In this document: in pieces, positions 26,095 through 36,105 of the stretch
Numbering within the stretch: the first letter of the stretch is position 1
Layout of the letters: every line of letters starts with the position of its first letter
The notes under the pieces: generated by a model
Database searches by the model: none
Seen by the model: the letters and a program-made list of their open reading frames with translations, nothing else
Told to the model about the DNA's origin: nothing
Position numbers and translations under genes: made by a program
NCBI RefSeq assembly: GCF_002335525.1
Contig: NZ_BDUF01000121.1
Location: forward strand, 26,929 to 90,928
Source of the DNA: Effusibacillus lacus
GTDB taxonomy: Bacteria > Bacillota > Bacilli > Tumebacillales > Effusibacillaceae
Length of the DNA: 64,000 nucleotides
Direction of reading: 5' to 3'

Positions 26095-27244
26095 TCTTCA
26101 TCTCTCCATCTATGTTCCGGAAAACCATCAACTGTTTTTCCAAAACATTCTTTTCATCGAATTCCTCAAGAAAAAGTTCTCTTGAGTTTTGGCCAAAACG
26201 CTTGACAGCATCAGGTGCTTCAAGTAGCTTTAATATTTTCCGGGCCAAATCATCGCTATCTTTGGCCTGACACAAATATCCATTAAATTCCGGAATTATT
26301 TCTTCTCTGCATCCTCTAATATCGGTTGCAATGATAGGTTTTCCCATAGCCATCGCTTCAATGATTGACCTTGGAAGACCTTCACGATATGAAGGGAGCA
26401 AAAACACATCAGCCATACTTAACAATTGCGGTATATCGTTTCGTAATCCCAATAAATATACATCACGCCTAACCTTTTCAGGCAACCGGTTCAACAAGCA
26501 GGAAACGTCAAGACCATCTCGATCCCCTTCAACACTGCCTCCAACAACCATTAACTTGATGCTGTCGTGTTTTTCCTTCACAATCTTATATGCGTCAATC
26601 AACTCTTCAATCCCTTTTTCTCTCACCTGTCTCCCTACGAAAATCAATACTATATCGTCCTCTACAAATCCCATATTTTTCCGGAGGACATCCCTATCAT
26701 ACAAAGAAGGATTGAATAATTCTGCCGAAACACCATTCCCTATATGAATTAACCGATCAGGAAGATTAAACCGATTCACAAACGCTAATTGATAATCTTC
26801 TCTACTCTGAAAGAAAAGGTAGTCAGTGAAATACTTCCCCCATATTTTCTCAAGATAATAGGCAATATTATAAGCTATGGGGTTCATGTTCTCATGAAAA
26901 TAAAATCCATGAGCCGTATACACGATAACCGGTACTCTAGCAATTTTACCGGCTAAACGTGCAATAATACTGGCAACAGGCGTATGTGTATGAATGCAAT
27001 GATACTTTTCTCTTTTTATCAGTTTAATTAATCTCCAGACATTCAAAACATGGCTGACCAGATTAAGATTTCTTGCAAAGGGAATATGGTGTAAAGTATA
27101 GCCTTTCCGCTTCAATTCAGTGCCAATTTCTCCGCAATTACAAGCAGTATCAACCGTATGCCCTTCGTTCTGAAGAGCGTCAACCAGTGGTAACAAAAAC
27201 TTTTTTAATGTAAAATCAACCGCAGTTACCTGAAGTATCTTCAT
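26066..27244 (-). CDS. Glycosyltransferase family 4
   Basis: 392 aa. The ATG follows directly on the previous gene's stop. It has a GT-B fold with N-terminal acceptor domain (HCIHTHTPVASIIARLAG) and C-terminal donor domain (IVLIFVGRQVREKGIEELIDAY; the E-x7-E motif in PSYREGLPRSIIEAMAMGKPIIATD). It is similar to PglA/EpsD-like enzymes that add the second sugar of lipid-linked oligosaccharides. Its 3' end overlaps the phosphoglycosyl transferase gene by 29 bp, suggesting tight coupling. Confidence 0.92.
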   Translation of the reverse strand: MKILQVTAVDFTLKKFLLPLVDALQNEGHTVDTACNCGEIGTELKRKGYTLHHIPFARNLNLVSHVLNVWRLIKLIKREKYHCIHTHTPVASIIARLAGKIARVPVIVYTAHGFYFHENMNPIAYNIAYYLEKIWGKYFTDYLFFQSREDYQLAFVNRFNLPDRLIHIGNGVSAELFNPSLYDRDVLRKNMGFVEDDIVLIFVGRQVREKGIEELIDAYKIVKEKHDSIKLMVVGGSVEGDRDGLDVSCLLNRLPEKVRRDVYLLGLRNDIPQLLSMADVFLLPSYREGLPRSIIEAMAMGKPIIATDIRGCREEIIPEFNGYLCQAKDSDDLARKILKLLEAPDAVKRFGQNSRELFLEEFDEKNVLEKQLMVFRNIDGEMKSVQLSKAYN

Positions 27245-28123
27245 CTATATTAGCCCTTCTTTTTTGAGTTCGCTTATCTCTTGTTTAATGCCTTCAAAGA
27301 AAGAGCGCGGATGGTAATTAAGATCGGCCGCCGCTTTATCAAATGGATAGGATTTGTCTTCTTGCAACCTTTCTATCTGTTCCACAGAAATCAATGGTTT
27401 CTTTGACAGTTTACCATAAATAGAAGCCAGCCCTATGGCCAATTTTAAGGGAACATGAAAAAAAATAACTTTTTTCTGTAATAATCCGATAATCATCTGT
27501 AAGATTTCTTTATATGTTACAACAGTTCCCCCGGAAAGATCATAATCCTTGTTTTTTGCCTTTTCATTATTTACACAAGCAACAATCGCAGCAGCCAAGT
27601 CTTCCACATGAACCGGTTGCATGACTGCCGATCCATCCCCAAAAACAGGGAAAACAGGTGATCGTGCCAGGAAACGAATCAGTTTATGCATATTATGATC
27701 CCGACTGTTCCCATAAATCATAGTAGGACGGAGAATCGTGAATGTGGTGTTTTCATACGATTTCTTAAGAATGGATTCTTCAATTTCCTTATACAGGGAA
27801 CTGTACGCTTGATATTTCGAATAGATGCCTGTAGTATGCACCATAATGATATGGGGAACACGATAGGTATTTGCCAATTGCATCAATAGTGAAGAGTATC
27901 GAATATTTGCAATATGAATGATGGTTTCAAAACGGTATTTCTCAAAAACCGCTCTCACCTGATCTTCTTTGGAAAGATCCGCTATTTCTACCAATATCCC
28001 TTCATTCTTCTGACCGTTATGAGACCGGGAGATCCCTATTATCTCTTTATGCGGGAACTTCTCACGTATCTTCTTCAGCACAAAACTTCCCGTATTACCT
28101 GTCCACCCTGTTATTAAAATCAC
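27245..28123 (-). CDS. NAD(P)-dependent epimerase/reductase (extended SDR)
   Basis: 292 aa from a GTG after AGAGGGTG. It has the Rossmann glycine motif TGWTGNTGSFVLKKI and the usual extended-SDR sequence (HIANIRYSSLLMQLA; VHTTGIYSKYQAYSSLYKEIE; LRPTMIYGNSRDHNMHKLIRF). The Tyr-x3-Lys catalytic spacing is not cleanly present (YSSLYK), which is odd. Its place before a PglF-type dehydratase fits a 4-ketoreductase that finishes an N-acetyl-6-deoxy sugar such as QuiNAc or FucNAc; this is inference. Confidence 0.85.
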   Translation of the reverse strand: MILITGWTGNTGSFVLKKIREKFPHKEIIGISRSHNGQKNEGILVEIADLSKEDQVRAVFEKYRFETIIHIANIRYSSLLMQLANTYRVPHIIMVHTTGIYSKYQAYSSLYKEIEESILKKSYENTTFTILRPTMIYGNSRDHNMHKLIRFLARSPVFPVFGDGSAVMQPVHVEDLAAAIVACVNNEKAKNKDYDLSGGTVVTYKEILQMIIGLLQKKVIFFHVPLKLAIGLASIYGKLSKKPLISVEQIERLQEDKSYPFDKAAADLNYHPRSFFEGIKQEISELKKEGLI

Positions 28124-28136
28124 AACATTTCACCCT

Positions 28137-29417
28137 CTACAGTCTCCACAGAGTCACTTTGTCAGGGATAGTGTTCACATCTAACACACTTTTCACATCC
28201 GCTACAATCCCCTGTTCGTTCTTTAATAAGGCGGTTATACCTTTCCATCCCATGTCGATATAATTCTTGTGAGACACTGCTAAAATCACTGCATCGGCCG
28301 CCAGGAGCTCATTTACCTCAATTAGGTCCAATCCGTATTCTGCATGTACTTCCTTCGCATCTGCCAGGGGGTCCGTAACCTGAACTTCTACTCCAAATTC
28401 CCATAATTCGCGGATGATATCAATCACTTTAGAATTGCGTATATCCGGCACGTTTTCTTTAAAGGTGAGTCCCAGAATGGTCACACGAGAACCTTGAATC
28501 GGAATTCCTTTGAGTATCATCTGCTTAACTAAAGATGTTGCAATAAATTTCCCCATCCCATCATTAATCCTGCGCCCCGCCAATATTACTTGAGGATGGT
28601 AACCAATACTCTCTGCCTTATACGTTAAATAGTATGGATCTACACCAATACAATGACCTCCGACAAGCCCGGGCGTAAACCGTAGAAAGTTCCACTTGGT
28701 TCCAGCAGCAGCAAGAACTTCGGTTGTGTCTATCTCTAGACGATCAAAGATAATTGCGAGTTCATTCATGAGGGCAATATTCAAATCCCTCTGGGTATTC
28801 TCAATTACTTTCGCCGCTTCTGCCACCCTGATCGAGGATGCCCGGTAGACACCCGCCTCTACAACCATACCATACACATCCGCAATGACATTCAACGTAT
28901 CTTCAGTCTGACCGGAAACCACTTTAACGATTGTTTTGAAAGTATGTTGTTTGTCACCAGGATTGATTCTCTCCGGGGAATACCCAACAAAAAAGTCTTG
29001 ACTGGCTCGCAAACCGGAATGCTGTTCAAGCACGGGAATACATACTTCTTCGGTAGTTCCCGGATACACGGTAGACTCATAGACAACAATCGTTCCTGGC
29101 TGCAGATTTCTACCTACCGTTTCTGACGCTTTTATCAGAGGAGTCAGATCAGGCTGCTTTGCATGATCAATCGGAGTAGGAACCGCAATAATAATAAAGT
29201 CACATTCTCTCAAGCGAGCTTCATCATTCGTGAACTCGATTTTCGCCCTTTCCAGTTCTTCTGATTTCACTTCACCCGTATAATCAATGTTTTGCTGCAA
29301 TGTTGCAATTCGTTTTGAATTAATATCAAATCCGACAACCGGAACCCTCTCTCCAAAGGCTACAGCTACCGGCAAGCCTACATATCCAAGCCCTACAACC
29401 GCAATTTTTCGGTTCAT
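28137..29417 (-). CDS. UDP-N-acetyl-hexosamine 6-dehydrogenase (WbpO/TviB type)
   Basis: 426 aa from the ATG at 29417 (GGGAG, 8-nt spacing); upstream in-frame GTG/ATG codons overlap the previous stop. It has an N-terminal NAD domain (VVGLGYVGLPVAVAFGER), a central domain, and the catalytic cysteine in VGGHCIGVDPYYLTYKA. The C-terminal UDP-binding domain is present (ILGLTFKENVPDIRNSKVID). Length and motifs match the UDP-GlcNAc/GalNAc dehydrogenases that make UDP-HexNAcA uronic acids. With AsnB in the operon this suggests an amidated uronic acid in the glycan. Confidence 0.93.
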   Translation of the reverse strand: MNRKIAVVGLGYVGLPVAVAFGERVPVVGFDINSKRIATLQQNIDYTGEVKSEELERAKIEFTNDEARLRECDFIIIAVPTPIDHAKQPDLTPLIKASETVGRNLQPGTIVVYESTVYPGTTEEVCIPVLEQHSGLRASQDFFVGYSPERINPGDKQHTFKTIVKVVSGQTEDTLNVIADVYGMVVEAGVYRASSIRVAEAAKVIENTQRDLNIALMNELAIIFDRLEIDTTEVLAAAGTKWNFLRFTPGLVGGHCIGVDPYYLTYKAESIGYHPQVILAGRRINDGMGKFIATSLVKQMILKGIPIQGSRVTILGLTFKENVPDIRNSKVIDIIRELWEFGVEVQVTDPLADAKEVHAEYGLDLIEVNELLAADAVILAVSHKNYIDMGWKGITALLKNEQGIVADVKSVLDVNTIPDKVTLWRL

Positions 29418-29422
29418 GCCCA

Positions 29423-30820
29423 TCACTCCCGGTTCAAATACTGGTATTCATTTTTGATAAAAGACAACAGCCCAGCGAATCCGACGGCTGCAATCAACAT
29501 TAGAAATCCATATCGCATTCTGTACAAAGTACCTACATTTGGAATCGTATAACTGTATATCAGGATCATAACGCAGCTAAATATAAGGACAATCCAAAAT
29601 TCTGTACGTCGTCCCCAACGAGCGATTGCAATTGGAAATGCCATTAGCGAAATGTAAATGCCTATCATTTCGAACATCGACAATCGCCGCATCATCGTAT
29701 TAGATTCCAAGCTCCCTCCCTCAAACCATTGACTTGGAAACGGAGCCAAAAAGCCGATTTGAATAGCTCTCGGAAGATACAAGATCATGTCTTTTACGCT
29801 GTGAAAACTGATTTCCATATCTATATTGCTGGCCGCAGACGGGTACCCTCTAAGAAAATCCTCCCTTGTTACTGCAAGGGAATACACTTTGCTTTCCAGA
29901 GCACTAGGCATCCACCCCGTCGCTTGCCAATGATTGTCTGGTACGGTCTTTTTTTGCATATCTTCTGCAACCGGCACTTTCTTATCTTCTGCAACCGGTA
30001 CTTTCTTATCTTCTGCAACCGGTACCTGTTTCACAATACCGGTTTGCGCCAGCGGGGAGATTCCAATCACCAGACTCCACATCAACAAGATTCCGGATAC
30101 CGCCCGCTCCCATGGCCAGTCTGTCTGGATCGCCCTAAGAAAAAAGATGAATGTCAGAAAAATGCTTAATAATACCGCCGTACCCTGCAGCATTTGTGTT
30201 CCATATGGGCGGACAACCCAAACCAAGAAACTTCCGGTCATTATCCATAGTACAACTCGTAAAACGAACCAGAAATTCCATCGGTCTTTCATCTGCGCCA
30301 ACCGTATCCATCCATAAACAAACAAAAAGCATCCTAATATGGAATATCCATCCTTGTGGATTTGCGTATACCAGGTAGCTGCGGACGGATACATCACGAA
30401 TGGAAGAACGCACCATAAAGCATAACGATCGACAGACACAAAAACCTTGACAATACGTAACAGAACTACTCCGGCTGTTGCATGCAGCGCTGCATGAATC
30501 GGAACCAATGTCCACGGTTCGGGTATTGTTAAGGCATAGACAATCGCCGCAATTCCAGCAGGAGCTTGTCCATCAGGCCTCAGTTCCCACTCGGACCATC
30601 CGTGAATCAGAATTCTTTGTGCAAGATCAGCAGCGATACGATGAAAAGTTAGCCAATCTCCTCCAACCAGAAGTCCGTTGCCCGAATGCCAGGCTGGAAA
30701 CAGATAGGGCAAAACAACCAACTGAACCAGCAGGGCTACTATCATCGAATATACAAAGAACAGGAACCAGATTTTCAGCAGAACTGAAACCTCCTGCCTT
30801 TTCGAAAAAACACTCAACAT
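29423..30820 (-). CDS. Polytopic membrane protein of the glycan operon, unknown function
   Basis: 465 aa with about 9-10 hydrophobic segments. It has no family motif I recognise; topology with an early acidic loop (VGGDWLTFHRIAADLAQ) and a large central extracytoplasmic loop resembles GT-C or polymerase-like proteins. The loop contains three tandem copies of the octapeptide KVPVAEDK (DNA at 29959-30028). Located between the epimerase and the UDP-HexNAc dehydrogenase, it may be a polymerase (Wzy-like) or lipid-sugar transferase. A separate ligase/polymerase-like gene exists at 40810-43131. Confidence 0.8.
   Translation of the reverse strand: MLSVFSKRQEVSVLLKIWFLFFVYSMIVALLVQLVVLPYLFPAWHSGNGLLVGGDWLTFHRIAADLAQRILIHGWSEWELRPDGQAPAGIAAIVYALTIPEPWTLVPIHAALHATAGVVLLRIVKVFVSVDRYALWCVLPFVMYPSAATWYTQIHKDGYSILGCFLFVYGWIRLAQMKDRWNFWFVLRVVLWIMTGSFLVWVVRPYGTQMLQGTAVLLSIFLTFIFFLRAIQTDWPWERAVSGILLMWSLVIGISPLAQTGIVKQVPVAEDKKVPVAEDKKVPVAEDMQKKTVPDNHWQATGWMPSALESKVYSLAVTREDFLRGYPSAASNIDMEISFHSVKDMILYLPRAIQIGFLAPFPSQWFEGGSLESNTMMRRLSMFEMIGIYISLMAFPIAIARWGRRTEFWIVLIFSCVMILIYSYTIPNVGTLYRMRYGFLMLIAAVGFAGLLSFIKNEYQYLNRE
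29959..30028. repeat. 24-bp tandem repeat inside the membrane-protein gene
   Basis: Copies start at 29959, 29983 and 30007 and encode KVPVAED(K/M). They are almost identical at the DNA level, so copy number could change by slippage without breaking the frame. Confidence 0.9.
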
Positions 30821-30822
30821 GT

Positions 30823-31845
30823 CTATTTCACCCCGTAGTAATCACGATACCAGTCGACAAAACGTCCAATCCCTGTTTCAATTGAGGTATTCGGTTGAAA
30901 ATTCACTTCCCGCATCAGATCGTCAACATCCGCATACGTTTCCGGGACATCCCCTGCCTGCAAGGGAAGAAATTCTTTTTTCGCCTCTCGTCCCAATTTT
31001 TCTTCGAGTACCGAAATAAAATGTAACAGTTCAACCGGTCTGTTATTTCCAATATTGTAGATTTTATAAGGTGCATAGCTTGTCCCCGGATCCGGATTGT
31101 CCCCACTCCATTCCAAATTCGGCTCAGGCTTTCTGTTGACCAGTCTTATAATCCCTTCCACAATATCATCAATATAGGTAAAATCTCTTTTCATTTTTCC
31201 GTGATTAAACACTTTAATAGGTTCACCGGAAAGAATAGCCTTTGTAAACAAGAATAATGCCATATCCGGTCGTCCCCACGGACCGTATACCGTAAAGAAC
31301 CGCAGCCCTGTTGTCGGCAGCCCATACAAATGGCTGTAGGTATGCGCCATCAGTTCATTTGCTTTTTTCGTCGCTGCATACAGACTTACTGGATGATCCA
31401 CATTATGATGAACCGAAAACGGCATTTTTGTATTAGCTCCATATACGGAACTTGAGGATGCATAAATCAGATGCTCCACTTGGTTATGTCGGCACGCTTC
31501 GAGAATATTCATAAAACCGACGATGTTTGCATCAATGTAAGCATGCGGATTAACCAGACTGTAACGAACCCCCGCCTGGGCAGCCAGATTCACCACAACT
31601 GAAATAGAATTCTCGGCAAACATCTGATTGATTGTTTGACGATCTTCCAAGGAACCGCGTATAAACGAAAAACCGGAAATCTCTTGCAGTTGCTTCAGAC
31701 GGGCTTCTTTTAACGATACTGCATAGTAATCGTTCAGATTATCCAACCCGATAACATTATAACCTTCCGCCAACAATCTCTTTGACAAATGAAATCCAAT
31801 AAATCCCGCACTTCCGGTAACCAAAATCTGCTTACGCTTGGTCAT
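30823..31845 (-). CDS. UDP-glucuronate 4-epimerase-like NAD-dependent epimerase
   Basis: 340 aa from the ATG at 31845 behind AAAGGAG (7-8 nt); the frame extends 27 bp further without support. The NAD motif is [16 protein letters not shown], followed by [18 protein letters not shown], the signature of the LpsL/CapI/WbtF group. The catalytic Ser-Ser-Val-Tyr/Tyr-x3-Lys region is [13 protein letters not shown] and [11 protein letters not shown]. It interconverts UDP-GlcA and UDP-GalA, or the N-acetylated forms, complementing the UDP-HexNAc dehydrogenase. Confidence 0.93.
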   Translation of the reverse strand: MTKRKQILVTGSAGFIGFHLSKRLLAEGYNVIGLDNLNDYYAVSLKEARLKQLQEISGFSFIRGSLEDRQTINQMFAENSISVVVNLAAQAGVRYSLVNPHAYIDANIVGFMNILEACRHNQVEHLIYASSSSVYGANTKMPFSVHHNVDHPVSLYAATKKANELMAHTYSHLYGLPTTGLRFFTVYGPWGRPDMALFLFTKAILSGEPIKVFNHGKMKRDFTYIDDIVEGIIRLVNRKPEPNLEWSGDNPDPGTSYAPYKIYNIGNNRPVELLHFISVLEEKLGREAKKEFLPLQAGDVPETYADVDDLMREVNFQPNTSIETGIGRFVDWYRDYYGVK

Positions 31846-31877
31846 CGTTCCACTCCTTTCATTTCCTGGCAAACATT

Positions 31878-33830
31878 CTACTGCTGCTCAAGCCAAGCCT
31901 GGAACATCAATACATCCCATAAATAGTACTGCCAATTGCGCTTTCCAGACTGATGTTCTGCCCATTTTTGCCGGATCGGAACCGGGTTGAAAAACCCTTC
32001 CCGTCTCAGCCTTTCTTCGTCCAGCAATTGTTCTGCCCATTGACGCAGGGGGCCGCGCAGCCAAGTATCGATCGGCACACCAAATCCCATCTTCGGACGT
32101 TCGATCAATTCTTTCGGCACATATTTATATAACACCTGACGCAGCAACCATTTCCCCTGATCGTTCCGGATCTTCATCGCCAAAGGAAGCGTCCAGGCAA
32201 ACTCCACAATGCGGTGATCAAGCATCGGAACCCGTGACTCCAGACTAACACCCATGCTGGCTCTGTCCACTTTCACCAGGATGTCATCCGGCAAATAGGT
32301 CATCATATCCAGATACATCATTCGCTGCGTAAAGTCAGGAAGATGCGCCCATGATTGCTGCTCATTCAGCACTGTCTTAGGCTCAACCGTATCCAATACG
32401 ACCGCCGTTGGGTTTTTCCAATGGGAAACAAGATCCCGATACATTGCTTCCGGACTTTCCACCGCCAGTATATCTGCCAGTTTGTGGAGTTTGTCACCCG
32501 GCAACTGCAGCTTGAATCTATTCGGTACGAGAGGAGCAACCGCTGCATACAAGGAATTCCAGGTTTGCGGAGAGAGTACAGTGAGGCCGCGAGCCGCCAA
32601 TTGCCTGAACGGTTTGGGAATGGAGCCAATCTTGCTCCATATGTTTCGGCCCCAAAAATACCGATTGTATCCCCCAAACAACTCATCTCCGCCATCGCCG
32701 GAAAGACTGACAGTAACATGCTGTCTGGCCAGCTGCGATACCAGAAAAGTGGGAATTTGGGATGAATCGGAAAATGGTTCATCGTACAAAACGGGAAGTC
32801 TCGGGATCACATCCATCGCCTGTTCAAGAGACACATATAATTCTGTATGGTCAGTTCCAAGATGTCTGGCGACAGCCTTGGCATGCTCTGCTTCGTTATA
32901 ACCTTCCTCATGAAATCCGATTGTAAAAGTTTTGACCGGTTGTCGGCTTAACGACTGCATCACCGCCACCACAGTAGAGGAATCAATCCCGCCGGAAAGA
33001 AACGCCCCGAGAGGAACATCTGCCACCATCTGTTGGCCCACGGAATCCCGCAGAAGCTGATCCAGACGGTTCACCGCTTCTGATTCGGAACCGCCAAACA
33101 AATTTTCCACTCCCTTTTCGGCCGCCTCTCTGACCGTCCAGAACGGAACAGGAGTTAATTCTGAATCAGGAAACATGGATCGGAAAGTTAAAATCGTTCC
33201 CGGCAGAAGTTTAAAGATTCCCCGATAAATCGAATAGGGAGCCGGAATATAGTTATGGCGCATGTAAAGCGCCAATGCCTTACGGTCAATCTCGCTCCTG
33301 AAATCGGGGTGATTTCGCAATGCCTTCAATTCTGAAGCAAACATAAAAGAATTACCGATTCGACCATAGAATAACGGTTTTTCCCCCATCCGGTCACGCC
33401 CCAGAATCAGCATTCGTTCCTGTCGATCCCATAGTGCGAACGCAAACATGCCGACGAATTTCTTTATCGCCGGCTCAACTCCAAACTGTTCAATTGCAGC
33501 TAACATTACTTCCGTATCCGAATGACCGCGGAATGAATAACCACTACGTTGCAATTCCTCTCTTAATATACAGAAATTATAGATTTCTCCGTTAAAAACA
33601 ATTACATATCGTCCGCTTGGGGATACCATGGGCTGATGGCCCTCTGGAGAAAGGTCAACAATGGACAAACGCCGGTGAGCGAGAGCAATCCCTGCTTCAG
33701 CATCCACCCATATTCCTGAATCATCAGGCCCTCGATGAACAATCGATTCCCCCATTTTGATTGCTTGTTGTTGCAATTCGTCTGTTGTTAATCTCGATTG
33801 AATCGAAATAAACCCTGCTATACCGCACAT
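31878..33830 (-). CDS. asnB: Glutamine-hydrolysing asparagine synthase family protein (AsnB)
   Basis: 650 aa starting MCGIAGF, with Cys2 as the class II amidotransferase nucleophile after Met removal. The glutaminase domain ([34 protein letters not shown]) occupies the first ~210 residues. The synthetase domain carries the PP-loop [14 protein letters not shown] and [16 protein letters not shown]. The RBS is GAGG before the ATG. Inside glycan operons such proteins (WbpS/WbmG-like) often amidate uronic acids instead of making asparagine; with the dehydrogenase and epimerase here, that role is plausible. Confidence 0.93.
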   Translation of the reverse strand: MCGIAGFISIQSRLTTDELQQQAIKMGESIVHRGPDDSGIWVDAEAGIALAHRRLSIVDLSPEGHQPMVSPSGRYVIVFNGEIYNFCILREELQRSGYSFRGHSDTEVMLAAIEQFGVEPAIKKFVGMFAFALWDRQERMLILGRDRMGEKPLFYGRIGNSFMFASELKALRNHPDFRSEIDRKALALYMRHNYIPAPYSIYRGIFKLLPGTILTFRSMFPDSELTPVPFWTVREAAEKGVENLFGGSESEAVNRLDQLLRDSVGQQMVADVPLGAFLSGGIDSSTVVAVMQSLSRQPVKTFTIGFHEEGYNEAEHAKAVARHLGTDHTELYVSLEQAMDVIPRLPVLYDEPFSDSSQIPTFLVSQLARQHVTVSLSGDGGDELFGGYNRYFWGRNIWSKIGSIPKPFRQLAARGLTVLSPQTWNSLYAAVAPLVPNRFKLQLPGDKLHKLADILAVESPEAMYRDLVSHWKNPTAVVLDTVEPKTVLNEQQSWAHLPDFTQRMMYLDMMTYLPDDILVKVDRASMGVSLESRVPMLDHRIVEFAWTLPLAMKIRNDQGKWLLRQVLYKYVPKELIERPKMGFGVPIDTWLRGPLRQWAEQLLDEERLRREGFFNPVPIRQKWAEHQSGKRNWQYYLWDVLMFQAWLEQQ

Positions 33831-33837
33831 GTGCTCA

Positions 33838-34986
33838 TCATTCCTCTTTTTTTCGTATGTTCAGAATGTGTTCGTAAAGCAGTTCATATTCCCTTACAAT
33901 GGACGAAAGAGAAAAACATTCCTCAATCCTTTTTCGGGCTTTTCTCCCTAATTCCCGGCGCTGCTCTGCCCCCATTTCGATCAGTTCTTTGCAGGCGGCT
34001 GCCAACGCTAGCGGATTTTGGGGAGGAACTACACGTCCGGTGTTACTGACGATCCATGCGGAATCGCCCACATCGGTCACAACACATGGAACCCCGCAGG
34101 ACATGGCTTCTCCCACGACATTCGGAAAACCTTCGGCTATTGAAGAGGATACGGCTATATCCAAAGCGCCTATTATCTCCGCAATATCGCTTCGTTCTCC
34201 TAATAAATGAAATTTTTCTTTTTTGCCTATCTTGTCCATCTGTTGCATCAATTCACTATTTTTCCTATCAACATTTGTTCCAACCAATACAAATTCAACA
34301 TTCTCCATATCCTGAAGCAGCATTTTTGCAGCTTGCAAAAAATTTAAATGATCTTTCATAGGATGATAGCGCGCAATGAGTCCAATCATAATGGATTGAT
34401 CAGAAACTCCCAATTCTATACGTATTTTGTTTCCTACCTCCTGAGTGGGAAAAAACCGATCCACGTCAAACCCATTGGGGATAATAACCCGCTTATTCCT
34501 ACAAAACCCTATTTTTTCATGGTGTTCTGCGCTAGCACTTGAATTGTTCACAATTCTGACAGGAAATCTAGACATCTTGGCACTAAGCTTAATTACTGCT
34601 GCTGTAGTCGGTTTTTCATCTTTCAAACTATAAAGCGATTGCCGAATGTTCCAGATCACCGGTATTCTTTTTAAAAAAAAGAGCGCCGACAGTTGGGCAG
34701 CCAAGTTCCCATGGTACATCCAACCCTGTATCAGATCTGGATTCAACCGACGCACTGTTCTCATCAACTTCCACAGCGCTCCCAGCGAAGGTACACCGGA
34801 TTTCATTCCAACCGAATGGACCGGAATTCCCAACGCTTTGATCCGCTCTCCCAGCGTCCCTTCGTCAATCAAAGAAATGACTGCCTGATCAAACTTCCTG
34901 CGATCCATTCCGGAAAGCAGTTTGTAAAGCATCATTTCCGCACCGCCTGTATTGAGGCCAGTAATGATATGCACAACCTTTGTCAT
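33838..34986 (-). CDS. Glycosyltransferase family 4
   Basis: 382 aa from an ATG behind AAGGAG. The N-terminus has the GG(A/T)E acceptor loop (IITGLNTGGAEMMLYKLL). The donor domain has IMIGLIARYHPMKDHLNFLQ, and the E-x7-E region is SIAEGFPNVVGEAMSCGVPC. It is a retaining GT-B enzyme; donor and acceptor unknown. It is a paralogue of 34983-36104, sharing FPNVVGEAM/FPNVIGEAM and PCVVT(D/E)VGDSA. Confidence 0.93.
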   Translation of the reverse strand: MTKVVHIITGLNTGGAEMMLYKLLSGMDRRKFDQAVISLIDEGTLGERIKALGIPVHSVGMKSGVPSLGALWKLMRTVRRLNPDLIQGWMYHGNLAAQLSALFFLKRIPVIWNIRQSLYSLKDEKPTTAAVIKLSAKMSRFPVRIVNNSSASAEHHEKIGFCRNKRVIIPNGFDVDRFFPTQEVGNKIRIELGVSDQSIMIGLIARYHPMKDHLNFLQAAKMLLQDMENVEFVLVGTNVDRKNSELMQQMDKIGKKEKFHLLGERSDIAEIIGALDIAVSSSIAEGFPNVVGEAMSCGVPCVVTDVGDSAWIVSNTGRVVPPQNPLALAAACKELIEMGAEQRRELGRKARKRIEECFSLSSIVREYELLYEHILNIRKKEE

Positions 34987-36104
34987 AGCAATCTCCTTAG
35001 CGCTTCTACTGTCCTCTGAAATAGAATTTCGGATGAAAACTCACTGACGATTCTTTCGCGAACTTTTCGGCTGATGTCTGCTCGATTCCCGTCCAGCCGA
35101 TTCAGCATGGCTTTCAAACCTTCTGCAAGCTGATCCGGGCTTTTCGGAGGAACCACCACACCTGTATCGCCAACAATTCTTGCGGAATCCCCAACTTCTG
35201 TCACCACACATGGGACTCCACAAGCCATGGCTTCACCAATAACATTAGGAAATCCTTCACCGTAGGATGACAATGTCAGGATATCCAATGCATTATACAC
35301 AGCCGACATGTCGTTGACATTGCCGATCCATAACAGGTGTTTGGACAACCCCAATGTTTCCGCTTCTTCTTGCAGTTGCCGTTTATAATCTAGCGGTCCT
35401 TCCCCGACACAAACAAACCGCACATTGGTTATTTCCTTTACAAGCAGAGTCGCCGCTTTTAAGAAAGTGGAATGATCTTTCATCGGATCCAAGCGTCCGA
35501 CCATACCGATCAACGTCTCATCTTCTGAAATTCCCCAAACCCTACGCATTTGGTTCTTACTTTCAAGGTCAAGTCCAAACTGTTCCATATTAATGCCATT
35601 AGGTACTACGATCATTTTCTGTGCAGGAAACCCCTGTTTAATCGAATATTCCATCCCTGCATATGAGTTTGCGATTATCAAATCAGCGAACCGGGAAAGC
35701 TTGCATTCAATCTTATATAACGTTTTAATCAGCCAATCATATTTCTCAAGATCCATAAACGAAGCTCGGACTCCCCAGACCATTTTGACCTTCGGAAATA
35801 TAGGTTTCAATAACACAGTCAAAATGTTCGGAACCCCTAGATATCCATGTAGAATATCCGGTTGAAAAGCACGAATCGTTTGGATCAACTTCATAAAAAA
35901 ACCAACCAGATCCCATCGACCGCGTTTTTCTAAAACAATCACCTGGATGCCTACTTCGTGCAATTCTGCTTGAAGCGGCCCGCCTGGATAAAACACCGTC
36001 ACGCCAACGTTTAAACCTTTTTGATGAAGGCCTTTGGCCAAGGTGACCAATTGACGTTCTGCACCGCCGAACTGGAGAGATCGAATTAGAAATAGTATTT
36101 TCAT
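34983..36104 (-). CDS. Glycosyltransferase family 4
   Basis: 373 aa. Its stop overlaps the next gene's start by 4 bp. The N-terminal acceptor loop is FLIRSLQFGGAERQLVTL. The donor domain is LIGMVGRLDPMKDHSTFLKA, and the E-x7-E motif is YGEGFPNVIGEAMACGVPC. The ribosome site is AAAAAGGA about 10 nt from the ATG. It probably extends the repeat unit of the surface glycan. Confidence 0.93.
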   Translation of the reverse strand: MKILFLIRSLQFGGAERQLVTLAKGLHQKGLNVGVTVFYPGGPLQAELHEVGIQVIVLEKRGRWDLVGFFMKLIQTIRAFQPDILHGYLGVPNILTVLLKPIFPKVKMVWGVRASFMDLEKYDWLIKTLYKIECKLSRFADLIIANSYAGMEYSIKQGFPAQKMIVVPNGINMEQFGLDLESKNQMRRVWGISEDETLIGMVGRLDPMKDHSTFLKAATLLVKEITNVRFVCVGEGPLDYKRQLQEEAETLGLSKHLLWIGNVNDMSAVYNALDILTLSSYGEGFPNVIGEAMACGVPCVVTEVGDSARIVGDTGVVVPPKSPDQLAEGLKAMLNRLDGNRADISRKVRERIVSEFSSEILFQRTVEALRRLL

Positions 36105-36105
36105 T

